From Muscardinus avellanarius (taxonomy: Eukaryota; Chordata; Mammalia; Rodentia; Gliridae), in NCBI GenBank assembly GCA_963383645.1, contig OY726571.1, forward strand, positions 77,094,360-77,158,359: a DNA stretch of 64,000 nucleotides, written 5' to 3'. The position numbers and the translations under genes were made by a program. The notes under the pieces were generated by a model. The model searched no databases and had not been told where the DNA came from. It worked only from the letters and a program-made list of their open reading frames with translations. The stretch's first letter is position 1, and each line of letters starts with the position of its first letter. Positions 44,939 to 56,399 of the stretch are shown one piece after another.

Positions 44939-45269
44939 AAGAAAGGCAGACTGCCACGTGCAGCGCCTCACGTGGACGTGTCTGGAGTCTTGGAAGCGTT
45001 GACTACCCTACGTTCTCCTACAAATGGACCTTGAGAGCTTGTTTGGAGGTTCTAGCGGGGGAGCGCAGCTACTCGTATACCCTTGACCGAAGACCGGTCC
45101 TCCTCTATTCGGGGAAGGTCGTCCTCTTCGACCGAGCGTGCAGCTTCAAGAGGGACACACTGGAGTGGTGAGGGAGGAAGGAAACACCCGCCTAACCAGC
45201 CAGATCAGCTGAATCAACCCTGACGATCTACGGGGTGACAGATGTCACAGCCAGATCGCCCTCACATCC
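44939..45269 (-). pseudogene. 7SK snRNA retrocopy (full length)
   Basis: The reverse complement starts GGATGTGAGGGCGATCTGGC and ends GGCAGTCTGCCTTTCTT, 331 nt, the length of 7SK RNA. This RNA scaffolds HEXIM/P-TEFb and is bound by LARP7. The AGGACGACC and GTATACGAGTAGCTGCGCTC segments are recognisable. Against the RNA as I recall it, there are scattered changes, for example near the CACGTGAGGCGCTGCACGTG part. The RNA-sense 3' end is followed by an (AAAAC)n-rich tail at 44921-44938, and no TATA box or PSE-like element is seen to the right of 45269. That points to a retroposed pseudogene, not the functional RN7SK locus. Confidence 0.93.
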
Positions 45270-46635
45270 AACTCTGTTGTTGTTTTAAGACTGTGTTCTC
45301 ACTATTAGTCGCAGTTACTGAAGTGTTACAGTAGACATTACATAAGTCTCCTTCTTTAATCAGGAGATCACTAGATTTGGCAATTTTCTAATTACAAGCA
45401 GGATAAATAGATGAGGCTAATTGGTGAGAAAAAGTTGAAGTTTCAAGTCAAGAAAACATACTGCATTTATATTATAATCCAATTTGTGCTTATATCTATA
45501 GCATACCCAAAGGTCTTGATATACACCTTTTTCCTTGACGGTGTTGGCCTGTATAACAGTGTCCACGGTCACTATCTGTTTCTGGAAGCAAGTAGCATTT
45601 GTTAAGCCCCTGTAGGAATGTGTGAAATGTTGTGTGTCTGTGTTACAAAGCATCTCTTAAGAATTTATACTTTGAGGGGGGAATAATAGCACATCAACAC
45701 TGAAAGACACATTGAAATAACTTGTATTTTCAAGCCCCAATATAAAAATAAGAAGACTTCCACTAAAAATAATACAATGCTGAACTTTAAGTCCATAAAA
45801 TTTTTTTTGAAACATCATTTTTGCCTATCACAATGTGCAAGGAAAATCAATAACCACCTTCATTGTTTGCTTTGGAATAGTTAGGAGAACAAAATATGTG
45901 AACATTATATTTGACTTACTGATAAGAATTAACCTGTGTTTCTATTTAACCCAATTCTTTTGGTCTTGTGGGCTAAAAGTATTCTGGGTGTAAATTTTCT
46001 GTTCATTGGGGATCACCCTTTCTCTTCCCCACCCCCACCTTCAATTCTCAAGAAATGCGTTCCCTAGAGTGATTTAGTGACCTATGTTCTCATGTCTTCA
46101 CTATATACTGTATTATATATACATATAAATATATACTTTATGATTTCTGTCCCTAAAGAACTTTGGTTTGGCTGGACACCTAACCCTTCATTTCTTTTCA
46201 ATCATGCAGTTGTCAGTAGCTGGAAGTTCTCTTCTAGCTCCCCAATTTTTTAAACATTAAATATTTCAGACTCATTCCAAGCCATTTCCTTTTCTAGTCC
46301 TTGACTCTTTCTTGAAATGACCCCCTTTAGTTCAGCCAAATGTAAACAAAACTGAATTTTAGCTCTGTTCTTTCAAGAGCTGTGTTTAGACTATGATTTG
46401 CTCCGGACCAATGCTTTTCAAAAGGAAGATTTTGATCTCTGGGGAATCCTTGAAGGTGAAAGATGCCAGGGATAGGAAGCCAGGATTTAAAAATACATAT
46501 TTGTTCATCATAACTTATGTTGGAGTAAAAACTGACATTTAAATGCAAGCAAAAATGCATCTGAGCCGAGTTAGCCACTTACATAATTCACAACATGCAA
46601 AATCACCCCATAATTCATTAATATAGTCCTTTGTA
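45270..46635. other. repeat-poor unique sequence
   Basis: About 1.4 kb AT-rich DNA without recognised transposons or exons. Confidence 0.45.
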
Positions 46636-46639
46636 GCCC

Positions 46640-46898
46640 CATCTTATTTCAAAGTGGATTGTGTGGTACAATTCCACTTTTAAGAAATGTCCAGAAGAGA
46701 CAAATCTATAAAGACAGAAAGCAGACTGGAGATTGCCCGGGGCTGGGAGATGAGGATGGAAGGAAACTGAGAGCAGCTATTAATGGAGATGGGCTGTCTG
46801 TGTGTGCTGGTGGGGGAGTGATTCAAATGGTCTAAAATCAGATGGTGGTGATGGTTGTGCATCTTTGCGAATATACCAAAAAATATTAAACTGTACAT

Positions 46899-46950
<52 letters not shown>

Positions 46951-47175
46951 GGTACTGGGGTTCCTGGAAGCCCTTCTACCTCCAGGCTACACTCCCAGAC
47001 CTATTTTATATTTTTATTTGGAAATTAAATAAAAGGGTCTCTTAAGCCAGTGCGGCCGGCTTCGAACCTGCACGATCCTCCTGTCTCCGCCTCCCAAGCA
47101 CAGGGATTACAAGCATGAGCCACCACGCCCGGAATAAACTGTACATTTTAAAAGGGCAAACTTTATGGTGTATGC
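46640..47175 (+). mobile_element. L1 3' UTR relic split by a SINE
   Basis: ATAAAGACAGAAAGCAGACT, GATGGTGGTGATGGTTGTGC and TTAAAAGGGCAAACTTTATG follow the L1M 3' UTR order. Confidence 0.8.
46903..47134 (-). repeat. B1-dID SINE (GGCTTCCAGGAACC subfamily) with (TTA)n end
   Basis: TAAACTGTACATTTTA at 46887-46902 recurs exactly at 47135-47150. The (ATT)n run 46903-46949 is the tail. Confidence 0.96.
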
Positions 47176-47185
47176 ATCATATCCC

Positions 47186-47334
47186 AGCCCCATTTTATTT
47201 CTTATTTGGAAACAGGGTCTCACTGGATTGCTGAGAGACTCACTAAATTACCAAGGCCGGCTTTGAACCTGTGATTACTCCTGTCTCAGTATCCCAAGTA
47301 CTGGGATTACAAGCGTGTGCCACCATGCCCGGCC
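47186..47334 (-). repeat. B1-dID SINE, ID half truncated
   Basis: CCCCATTTTATTTCTTATTT to CACCATGCCCGGC. Confidence 0.88.
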
Positions 47335-47384
47335 TAAACCAAGATATTTCAAACGTATTATATTGGGGAATTTTTAATACTTCA

Positions 47385-47705
47385 CAATGAGAGCAGAATG
47401 TGAGAATGAGAATCTATTCATAGCGGGCGGGGATGTGAATGAATGCAAAAGCTCTGAGGGAGATTTGGAAACACCTCAGAGTTGAAAATAAGCATATCCT
47501 CTAACCCAACAGTCCCATTCCTCAGCACACTCTTACACATATCTGCACAGGAGCATCCCGTAGCCCCCTTTGTAATTGGGAAAGAACGGGGGAAAAAACA
47601 AATATCTGGCAATAAAGGGATGGAGAATTGAACTGTAGTGCACACATGCAATAGAAAACTATATAGCACCAAGAAAATAAATTAGATTTACACACACTCA
47701 ACACA
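47385..47705 (+). mobile_element. L1-like 3' relic
   Basis: CCCAACAGTCCCATTCCTCA and AATTGAACTGTAGTGCACAC resemble the L1M ORF2 end. Strongly diverged. Confidence 0.55.
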
Positions 47706-47715
47706 TTTAGAAGCC

Positions 47716-47933
47716 AGGCATGGTGGCACAGGCTTGTAGTCCCAGCGCTTGGGAGACTGAGACAGGAGGATCACAGGTTCACATGGCCAGCCTCAGCTAC
47801 TTGGAGGCTTTCTGCAACTTAATGAGATTCTGTTTCAAATAAAGAATCAAAAAAACAAAAAAATAGGGCTAGCTCAGAGGTAGAATGCCCCAGGATTCAA
47901 TCTCTAGTACTGCAAAAAAAAAAAAAAAAAAAA
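47716..47933 (+). repeat. B1-dID SINE
   Basis: GCCAGGCATGGTGGCACAGG head; the ID half starts GGGCTAGCTCAGAGG with a small deletion; A19 tail. Confidence 0.9.
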
Positions 47934-48194
47934 TGTACAAAGAGTGTCACGAGATTTTTCTAGAAGGACGTAAAATAGGAGAAATAAGACCGAGTTAAGA
48001 GTTCACACTATGCACAGAATGAAGTCCACTCATCTGCTAGAGCTGGGTCACAATGGACTCTTAACCTTTTAGCAGCCAAAGCAGATTAATATGATTAATT
48101 ACAGAATCAGACTGTGCTTCAGGAACATTCAACTACGGCTGGCACTAAGGGCAGAGAGATTTCTCCTACAGAACTTTTATAAAGGTTCCTTCGA

Positions 48195-48424
48195 GCCGGG
48201 CGTGGTGGCGCACGCTTGTAATCCCCCGCGCTTGGGAGGCGGAGACAGGAGGATTGCGCAGGTTCGAAGCCAGCCGCGCTGGCTTAAGAGACCTTGTTTG
48301 CAAATAAAAAAGTATAAAAATAGGTCTGGGAGTGTAGCCCGGAAGTAGAAGGGTTTCCAGGAACCCTAGTACCACCAAAATAAATAAATAAATAAACAAA
48401 TAAATAAATAAATAAATAAATAAT
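48195..48424 (+). repeat. B1-dID SINE, GGCTTCCAGGAACC subfamily, (AAAT)n tail
   Basis: Near-consensus. AAAGGTTCCTTCG / AAAGGTTTCTTCG duplications. Confidence 0.95.
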
Positions 48425-48689
48425 AAAGGTTTCTTCGTGGCAGGCACACGGTCAGCAGCCTCCTTGGCACCCTTCTGTCCTCCTGGAGACTGACCTCATT
48501 TCTGCAAACATGCCTCTGAGAGCTGCATTCTCCAAGGGTCTGGCTTTATCTGCAATTCCCTTGTGAGAGCCTGAGTTAGAAGCTGGGGTATTCAAAGTAT
48601 CTTGTCTGGCCAGAATGGTGCTAAAAAGAAAAAAAAAAAAAAACTTGCCTGCCTCAGGTGAGCTTTATACTCCTTAGAGATGGGAAAGG

Positions 48690-49685
48690 GAGATCCTCTG
48701 CACCCATTAACCCATCTCTTCCGATACTTGCCTTCCATTACTCTCCCTAATCTCTGGTAACCACCATTCTACTCTGCGTTCATGAGACCAGCTTTCCTAA
48801 GCTCCACTTACGAGCGAAACCATAGCGTAGTTGTCTTTCTGTGCCTGGCTTATTTCACTTAACATCCTCCAGGTCCATCCGTGTTGCCGCCAATGACAGG
48901 ACTGCATTCTTTTTACTGCAGAACGGCATTCCATTGTGTCTGCACACTGTGTTTTCTTTCTCTGTCCATCCACTGATCTATATCGGGTTGGGTTCTGGAT
49001 TATTGCAAAGAGTGCTGCAATAAACGTGGGCGTTTATTATCAACGTGCTGATCTCATTTCCTTTGGATACATACATACCTAGTCGTGGGCTTGCTTGATC
49101 CTTTAGTAGTTCTACTTAAATATTTCGAGGAAACTCCATACCAATTTCCATAGTGGCTATACTAATTTATATTACCACCAACACTACATAAAAGTTTCCA
49201 TCTCTTCACATCCTCTCCAGCATTTATCTTTTATCCTTTTGATAAGAGCCATTCTAACTAGAATGAGGTGATACCACACTGGGTTTTTGCTTTGCATTTC
49301 CCTGGTGATTAGAGAGGCTGAACATTTTTTTATATACCTGTTGCTCATTTATACGTCTTCTTTTGTGAGGTATCTATTCGAGTTATGCTGTCCAGGGTGG
49401 CCTTAAACTCCTTGGACTCAACAAGTTCCCTGCCTCCGGCTCAGATGTGTGCCACCACATCTGGCTCTTTGCCCATTTCTAAATTGGATTATTTGGGTCT
49501 CTGGAGTTCTTTATATATTCTGGGTATTAAGCCTTTGGCAAATGCATAGTTTGTAAATATTTTCTTCCATTTTCTAAGTTGTCTCTTCGCTCTGCTAAGC
49601 GTTTCCTTTGCTGTGTGCAGAAGCTTTTTGGTTAGTTGTAATCCCATTTGTCTACTTTCGGTTTTGTTGTCTGAAGTGCAAGAGG
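48690..49685 (-). mobile_element. L1 ORF2 end and 3' UTR relic
   Basis: TTCATGAGACCAGCTTTCCT, CATTCCATTGTGTCTGCACA, TCTAACTAGAATGAGGTGAT and GCAGAAGCTTTTTGGTTAGT are reverse L1 text. A 7SL-derived piece is inserted at 49375. Confidence 0.88.
49375..49466 (-). repeat. old 7SL-derived monomer
   Basis: GGGTGGCCTTAAACTCCTTG to GTGCCACCACATCTGGCTC, with no ID half. Confidence 0.7.
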
Positions 49686-49784
49686 TTTGAACCACGTTAA
49701 ACTGACTTTGGACTTTGTCCTGAGGGTAGTAAGAAGCCACTGGAAATGTTTAAGCAAAGAGGTAGAGTCCTGTAACCTCTTCTT

Positions 49785-50375
49785 GTGAAATAAATCCACC
49801 AGAATGACCATGTGATCCAGCAATCTGACTGCTGGGTGTACGTCCCCAAAGAATTGAAAGCAGGGTCTCAAAGTGATATTTGCATATCCCTATTCATACC
49901 AGTGTTATTAACAATAGACAGAAAATGGAAACGAGCCAGAAGTCCACCAATGGAAGAATAGACAAACAGAACGTTGTCCATACATCTAATGGCATATTAT
50001 TCTGCTTTAAGTAGAAACAAAATTCTGATGCATGGTAAAAAGGCGGATGAACCTTGGGGATATATTATACTAAATGAAATATGCCAGTCACAAAAGGACA
50101 GACACTGTGTGGTTTTCCCATGTGAGGCACCAAAAATCATCGAATTTATAGAAAGAGAGTGGTGGTTCCGAGGGCCTGAGAGGAGAAGACAAGGGAGTTT
50201 CTATTTATTGTGTATAGAACTTCAGTTGGAAAAGATGAAGACTCTCTAGAGATGGGGAGCGGTGACAGCTGCCCAGTGTGGATATACCTAATGCCCTGAA
50301 CTGTCCACCAGGTTCGAATGGCAAACCTTACGTTGTCTCTATTTTGCCATGATACAAAAATACAATAAAATTAAT
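49785..50375 (+). mobile_element. L1 3' end relic
   Basis: CCATGTGATCCAGCAATCTG, ATGGCATATTATTCTGCTTT and CAGTCACAAAAGGACAGACA. Lies head-to-head with the L1 on its left. Confidence 0.85.
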
Positions 50376-50465
50376 CCATTATCATTTCTTGCTAAAACTC
50401 TGTATAAACCTCCTAAGTGGTCTCCCTGTGGCTGCTCTTGATTCTGTGCAGCTTATTTCCCACAG

Positions 50466-50536
50466 AGGAGGAGGAGGAGGAGGAGGAGGAGGAGGAGGAG
50501 GAGGAGGAGGAGGAGGAGGAGGAGGAGGAGGAGGGA
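50466..50536. repeat. (GGA)n microsatellite
   Basis: About 23 uninterrupted AGG units. Confidence 0.97.
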
Positions 50537-50579
50537 GAATTTTGCAACATGAGTCAGGACTCATTTCTACCCTGCAGAA

Positions 50580-51010
50580 AAGCTTATAATGGCTGCCAAG
50601 ACCTTGCTTGGTGGTCCAGTCCCTGTCGCCTCCTCAGTTTCCTCTCCTCCATTCTCTCTCCACTGCCCTTGGGCTGTTTTTGGACACAGACACCAAGCTC
50701 CCACTTCAGAGCCTTTCACCCTGGAACATTCTTTCCTCTGATCTTCACTCTGTTTCCTTCTTCCCTTCATCCTGTTCAAATGCCGCCCCTCTAGCATCTC
50801 CCTGGAGCACTTATCTAAAAACTTCCCTTCCTCCTTTCCTTGATAGCACTTATCCCTGTGGCGTTATTATATTTTCACTTGTTGATTTGTTTATTGTCTA
50901 TCTCTCCTACAATGTACGTTCCACGAACTGTGCTTTGAGCACTACTTAACCCCCAGGGACTTGAACAGAATTTGGCATGTACGAAACACTCAGTATGTAT
51001 TTTATGAGCT
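50580..51010 (+). repeat. L2 element, 3' part
   Basis: TCAAATGCCGCCCCTCTAGC, CTTATCCCTGTGGCGTTAT, TGTTTATTGTCTATCTCTCC and CAGAATTTGGCATGTACGAA are in L2 order to the 3' end. Confidence 0.85.
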
Positions 51011-51014
51011 GGAA

Positions 51015-51710
51015 GAACAATTAAATTTGCATCTCAGAAAGATTGTGAAGATGGATTGGAGTGGGAGGCCAGAATAGGGGATGCTAGCTAGATGCCGGCA
51101 TGACCCACAAGTAGTGGTGATGACCAGGTTAGTGGCAATGAACTCACGGGATACAGGGATACAGAGATGCTTAGAAAAGATGATCAGAGGGCTGGATGGA
51201 GGGGTCATTCAACGGAGCAGGAAACTCAAGAAGAGGAGAAGCAGGATTGCAGAAAAAGATGCACTCAATTTTAAACTTGTTTAGGAGACTCCTGTTCAGT
51301 GGGAGCTGGATATGTTCAGCAGAGCAATTTGGGCAAGAGATGTAGATTTAGCAGCTCATAAAAATATAATCTTAGTGGAAATTTTGATAACTGTTGAGTA
51401 GTTAGTCAGAGGTTATACATTTGAATAAGCACTTGAATGTACATACTCAGTGTTGCCAATTAATTTCAGACTCGTGGGCTTTTGTACTCTGCCAAGCTGG
51501 TCATATTTTAAAGGCTGTATGTGGAATGCAGGAAATGAAACTTCTGATTACAAAGAAAAAGTAACACTACTCTTATTTTTATTGCAATGATCAGCTTTAA
51601 TGGATGATATCTAATCCTCAGGCTATATATTTTTAATTCACTGAATTAATATATAAACTAGTGGTAAGCCTTGTGGAAACATCATTATCTTTTATATTTA
51701 TTTATTATTT
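51015..51710. other. mostly unassigned sequence
   Basis: 51030-51330 has the style of the unnamed old repeat at 9830; the rest is AT-rich unique DNA. Confidence 0.35.
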
Positions 51711-51713
51711 AAA

Positions 51714-51921
51714 TTTCATATGTGGAGGACACTGGGGATCAAAACCTGGGGCATTCTACCTCTGAGCTACACCCCCAGTCCTATTTATTTTTAAATCTGG
51801 AAACAGGGTCTTGTTAGGCTGCTGAGAGCCTCGCGAAATTGCTGAGGCTGGATTTGAACCTGCGATCTTGTCTCAGCTTCCCAAGTACTGAGATTACAGG
51901 TGTGTGCCACCACACTCGGTC
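51714..51921 (-). repeat. B1-dID SINE
   Basis: GGAGGACACTGGGGATCAAA to CCACCACACTCGG. Confidence 0.85.
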
Positions 51922-51943
51922 TTTTTTATCTTTTAAAGTGGTC

Positions 51944-52075
51944 TGATCACAGAACAGCCTCAGCAACCTAGTAAGACTCTCAGCAACCTAGAAAAACCAA
52001 AATTAAAAAGGGCTGGGGATGTAGCTCAGAGGTAAGATGTCCCTGGGTTGAATCCCTGTACCACACACACAAAAA
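51944..52075 (+). repeat. B1-dID SINE, head truncated
   Basis: ATCACAGAACAGCCTCAGC to GGTTGAATCCCTGTACCAC. Confidence 0.8.
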
Positions 52076-52079
52076 AAGA

Positions 52080-52170
52080 GGTCTGAGTCTCGAGGTGTAG
52101 CTCAGTGGTGGAGTGTTTGCCTAGCATGCTTATGGCTCCAGAATCAATCCTCAGCACTAAATACATAGAA
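52080..52170 (+). repeat. ID element
   Basis: GGTGTAGCTCAGTGGTGGAG, TTGCCTAGCATGC, CAATCCTCAGCAC: a well-preserved tRNA-like ID. Confidence 0.88.
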
Positions 52171-52234
52171 AAATAAGCAAATTAATAAACAAAGAGCAAA
52201 GGCTCCTCACCCAACTTCATCATTTCACACCTTA

Positions 52235-52340
52235 AATCCTAGAGACATTAATGACTTGCATAAGTTCTCATGGTTGGATGGAGATGGAGCCAGACTAGAA
52301 TACAGATCTCCTGTTCTGTGTCTAAGCACGGGGCATTGTT
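52235..52340 (-). repeat. MIR-like fragment
   Basis: GGAGCCAGACTAGAATACAG following TTGCATAAGTTCTCATGG resembles the reverse MIR core. Confidence 0.55.
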
Positions 52341-52344
52341 TCAT

Positions 52345-53245
52345 GTGGTTTCGGTATATCCTCAGAAGGACTCCAGAATTGCTCTTTGCTACTGCATTGC
52401 AGTTCACCTGGATACCTGACTATCCTGCCGTGCCCCGTCTGTTTCACACCGGGAGCCTGTTGTCAGACACTGAGTTCTCACTCTTTATTACCTTTCAGCA
52501 AAATTTAACTCACTGTCAAATATGTAGTGGGACTGCTGAAGAGTAAAGATGCGACCTCTGAGGCATGTTCAGATTTCAAACCACTGAAAGCAGATGTTGC
52601 TACCCTACAGAGCCAAAGTCTAGGCTTTAAGACCCCTCAAAGACTGGTTTTCTTGAATGAGTGTCTTGCTTCAAAAGATATATATTATCAGGGGCTGTCC
52701 CTAAAGACCAAAAATTGAGTGACTGCTTTCAGCATGAAAATCTTGTACTGGAGGCAGAATAAAGAATGATTTCAGTTGTGATGGGCAACCAGCCAGAGAG
52801 GAATTTTTCTGTCCAGTCCACAAACTAAGGAAGACAGATCCTTTGAATGGCTGTCCCCACCACCTTCACAGCCTCTTCATCTTGCCTGCCTGCCGAGAGT
52901 CTTCCTTACAGCTGGACATGGCTAAATGATCAGGTTAGGACCACGAGACAGAAGCAGACAAATGCTTTGAAGTGGCCATGGCCCTCTTCCCTGTTTCCCT
53001 TGGACAAGATGGCTATGACAGCTATCTTGAATTTACAAAGGAAAAAGCCAAGACAATCACACACTGTCGGCCCTGACGTTGTCTAATTGTTACTCCGAAA
53101 CCCGCTAATTCCAAAATTTTTAATCACGTGAGAAAAACTATCTCATCTTATTTAAGCCACTATAGAGGTATCTTCTCTTTCCCATAGTTAAATATCATTG
53201 TAACCAAAATCCTAATGAATTAACTCAAGTAGAAAGGTTTGAGGG
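52345..53245. other. unassigned sequence
   Basis: No gene recognised. The end (ATCTTATTTAAGCCACTATA) has an LTR-like look, but I cannot place it. Confidence 0.35.
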
Positions 53246-53249
53246 ATGG

Positions 53250-53466
53250 AGCCAGGTGTGGTGGTCCACACTTGAAATCTCAGTACTTGGGAGGCTGAGA
53301 CAGGAGGAGATCGGTTCATGGACAGCCTCGGCTACTTAGTGAGGCCTTCTACAACTTAGTGAGACCTTGTTTCAAAAATAAAGAATAAAAAAATAGAGCT
53401 GGGGTTATAGCTCAGAGGTAGAATGCCCATGGGCTTAATCCCCAGTACCACAAAAACAAAAATAAA
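53250..53466 (+). repeat. B1-dID SINE
   Basis: GAAAGGTTTGAG / GAAAGGTTTCAG duplications. Confidence 0.92.
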
Positions 53467-53484
53467 AAAGAAAGGTTTCAGAAT

Positions 53485-53820
53485 AAGTTGAGACCTCTAG
53501 AATATCTGTATGGGGGTAAATCTAAAATCCAAAATGCTCCAAGATCTGAAACTTTCTGAGCAGTGAAAAATTCTACACCTGACTTCATGTGCTGGGTCTC
53601 AGTCAAATAGCAGGTACAATAAATACATTGTACAAAATGACCCTCTAAGTTGGTGTTTAAAATGTATGCAAGCTGAGACAGGAGGATCATACAGGTTCGA
53701 AGCCAGCCTCAGCTAGTGAGGCCCTCAGCAATTTAGTGAGACCATTTCCAAATAAAATATAAAAAATAGGTCTGGGAGTGTAGCCCAGAGGTAGAAAGCC
53801 CCTGGGTTCCATTCCTGGTA

Positions 53821-53866
<46 letters not shown>

Positions 53867-54010
53867 GTGTATGCTAAACATAAATAAATTTCATGTCTGG
53901 ACTTGGGTCCCATCTCCAAGATGTCTCATTATATATAGGCAAAAATTCCAAATCCAAAATCCAAAACACTTCTGCTCTCAAGTATTTTGGATAAAGGATA
54001 CCCAATCTGT
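53485..54010 (+). mobile_element. DNA transposon relic split by a SINE
   Basis: AAAATCCAAAATGCTCCAAG, AATTCTACACCTGACTTCAT, GGACTTGGGTCCCATCTCCA and GTATTTTGGATAAAGGATAC match a common mammalian Tigger/MER-type non-autonomous element. Name uncertain. Confidence 0.65.
53661..53866 (+). repeat. B1-dID SINE, head truncated, with (CA)n tail
   Basis: GCTGAGACAGGAGGATCATA to TTCCTGGTACCACACA; the (CA)n at 53822-53865 is its expanded tail. Confidence 0.9.
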
Positions 54011-55340
54011 GTGTGTGCGTGTAATGTATGCATGTAAGTGCATGTATACATATGCTATTTAAGGGTCTCTAAAATCTCCCCTCCTACTTTGAAACTACTA
54101 TACATGTTCTTTTTAATAGATCCAGTTTTGTTTCATGCATAGAGCCATAATAAATAATGGGGGGGGGGGAACCTAGAAAGTTAGCATCAGAAGACAACTT
54201 CCACACATGTAAACTTTTTCAATTTGGTCAGCTCTGAATATCACGCAAAGATCTGAGATAATGTCCTAGGAGCATTAAATGACATAAATGAGTAGAAGCC
54301 TCATTAGAGAACGGCGGCGCTCTGCAGAGCTGTGCCCCGTGTGCTAGCGGAGGCACAGGATTAGGGGAAATGTGCTTTGCCCTGCCAGCACTTGTCCTTA
54401 CACAACCTTGGAACAGCCCACCCCCTGGCCTGTGCAGCGTGTGGGGCTTCGGCTGACTAAGCAATCGCTCGCAAGCACTGGGCTCCGTTGCTATTAGCGC
54501 CTTGGCCAGATCACTGTAAACCATCTGCTGGCTTTCCCTACATCCATCATTCGGCAAAGATCACGGTTCAAGCTGTTCCACCACGCGGAGGCCAAAGCTC
54601 CCTGATCAACACTATTATTCAACGCAAAAGTCAAGCTCTTGCCAGCCACGGGTTGTTTCTTAGAGCCTTTGTGCCCTCCCCATACCCCCCAACACTTTTT
54701 AACAAGTAATGTTGATAGTAGGCCTTTGAAATCCAGAGACATTTCCTCCGTTCCCTAACTGCAAGAAACAGACAAGCAGGTGTCTGAACAATATTTTGTT
54801 TTCCTCCTTGGACTAGCTCACAGTGAGATGGGTGAAGCCGCCTCCCTGGCTATATGAGAATACCCCTTAGCATGCTCAGGCTTCCTCTTCTGAGCTGTCG
54901 TCTTGTGACTCTCAGACTGCCTAGGACCAGCCCCTGGAAAGTCCATACATGCCTCCCCAGCCAGTCACCTGCCACTTTGGGGAGAGTGGCTTCTCACACT
55001 CAGGTTAGCCTAGATTTAAGTTACCATGCCTTCTGGGCAGTGGACCTTTAATAACCACCACCAAAACCAAAGACATGAACCTGGAGGACTACTAGGCCTC
55101 GGCAGCAGACTGTCGGAGACACGGTACACCAATACCAACCCCAAGTACATCTAGCCCCAGCCTGCCTTCATTGGGAGCCTGTGCGTTCCCACTCCTGTGG
55201 GCTGCTTTGATTACTCTAGCATTTAAAAATAACAAAAATAAATACAATCTGTACATGTTTTATCTGTCCTCTTCCTGCTATCAGCTATTTCTTAAAACAA
55301 GGCATTGGCTGCTTAATCAAACAAGTTAGGAAAGTGGCTG
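54011..55340. other. repeat-poor unique sequence
   Basis: About 1.3 kb with no recognised transposon. Locally GC-richer at 54300-54500. No exon is supported. Confidence 0.45.
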
Positions 55341-55342
55341 CG

Positions 55343-55427
55343 ATGGTTTGCGTGCCCCTCCCAAGCTCATGTTGGAATTTAATTGCTGTTGTGACATGTG
55401 AGAGGTGGTGAGGTCCCCAGGGCTCTG

Positions 55428-55489
<62 letters not shown>

Positions 55490-55670
55490 GTCTTCTGCTA
55501 TACTGTAATGCATAAATGCAGTAAAAATCCCCTCATCAGATATGGCCCCTCTGTTCCAGATTCCCTAGCCTTGAGAACCATGAGTCAGATACATTGCTGT
55601 TATGATTGACCTAATCGGCATCATTCTGTGGTGTTGGCAAGAAATGGACCCAGACGGTGTCCGTGAAATC
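55343..55670 (+). mobile_element. MaLR-type LTR
   Basis: GATGGTTTGCGTGCCCCTCC, CTCATGTTGGAATTTAATTG, CATGTGAGAGGTGGTGAGG and TCATCAGATATGGCCCCTCT follow the MST/THE1-like LTR order, with a (CT)n run grown inside. Confidence 0.85.
55432..55487. repeat. (CT)n microsatellite
   Basis: About 27 units within the MaLR LTR. Confidence 0.97.
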
Positions 55671-56160
55671 CGACAGGCTTCCCAAACCAGTGGGCCTGTA
55701 CCACGCTACTATAACTACACAAACTTTCCATGAAAACGATGAGCCAAAAGACAGTCTATTATATCACTTTTTCTCCGATGGGAGATGAGGGGACACTTCA
55801 GCGGCCACTAAGTGTTGTTTGCTCGGTCTCCTGTAGCACGAATGTTCTCTATTCTGACCTAGTCCATATCTTTCTTTGTTACTTGAGTAAATGTCTTTGT
55901 TTACTCTGTTTAACACAAATGAAACATCACCTGATTATTCTCTCATTAAATGTCTCATTAGCCTCTCCCACTAATTCTGCAAATTATTCTTTTCACTGGT
56001 GTATGGAAGCTGGCAAAAAAATAATGAAAATAATTAATAAGTGATGTGTTGATGTGTTTGTCCTGCTGCAGTGGCTTTTAAAGAAAAGAGCATGATAATT
56101 ACTATAGCAATCTTTTGGGTACTTATGGCTGATGTCATAACTAATTTCAAAAATCTTTAT
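55671..56160. other. unique sequence
   Basis: An open frame of 104 codons (55730-56044) has no recognised domain. No gene called. Confidence 0.4.
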
Positions 56161-56166
56161 AAATAA

Positions 56167-56344
56167 AGCTGGGCATGATGATGCATACCTTTAATCCCAG
56201 GACTTGGAAAGCTGAGACAGGAAGATTACAGGCTCGAGGACAGCCTTGGAAAGGAGTGAGACACCATTTCAAAATAAAAATAAAATAGGGTTAGAGGTAT
56301 AGCTTGGAGGTAGAATTCCCTTGGGCTCAATTCCCACCAGTAAC

Positions 56345-56393
<49 letters not shown>
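56167..56393 (+). repeat. B1-dID SINE with (CA)n tail
   Basis: GCTGGGCATGATGATGCATA head; the ID half is followed by (AC)n(GC)n(AC)n. Confidence 0.9.
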
Positions 56394-56394
<1 letters not shown>

Positions 56395-56399
56395 TATAA

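Noticed and set aside
44939..45269. Functional 7SK gene
   Set aside because: No TATA/PSE upstream, an A-rich tail at the 3' end and internal changes point to a retrocopy.
50417..50794. Frame with a long glutamate run (and poly-Gly/poly-Pro in the other frames)
   Set aside because: Pure translation of the (GGA)n microsatellite followed by L2 sequence.
52080..52170. tRNA-like A/B-box sequence
   Set aside because: An ID retroposon, not a tRNA gene: no cloverleaf closure or clean 3' end, and it ends in an A-rich tail.
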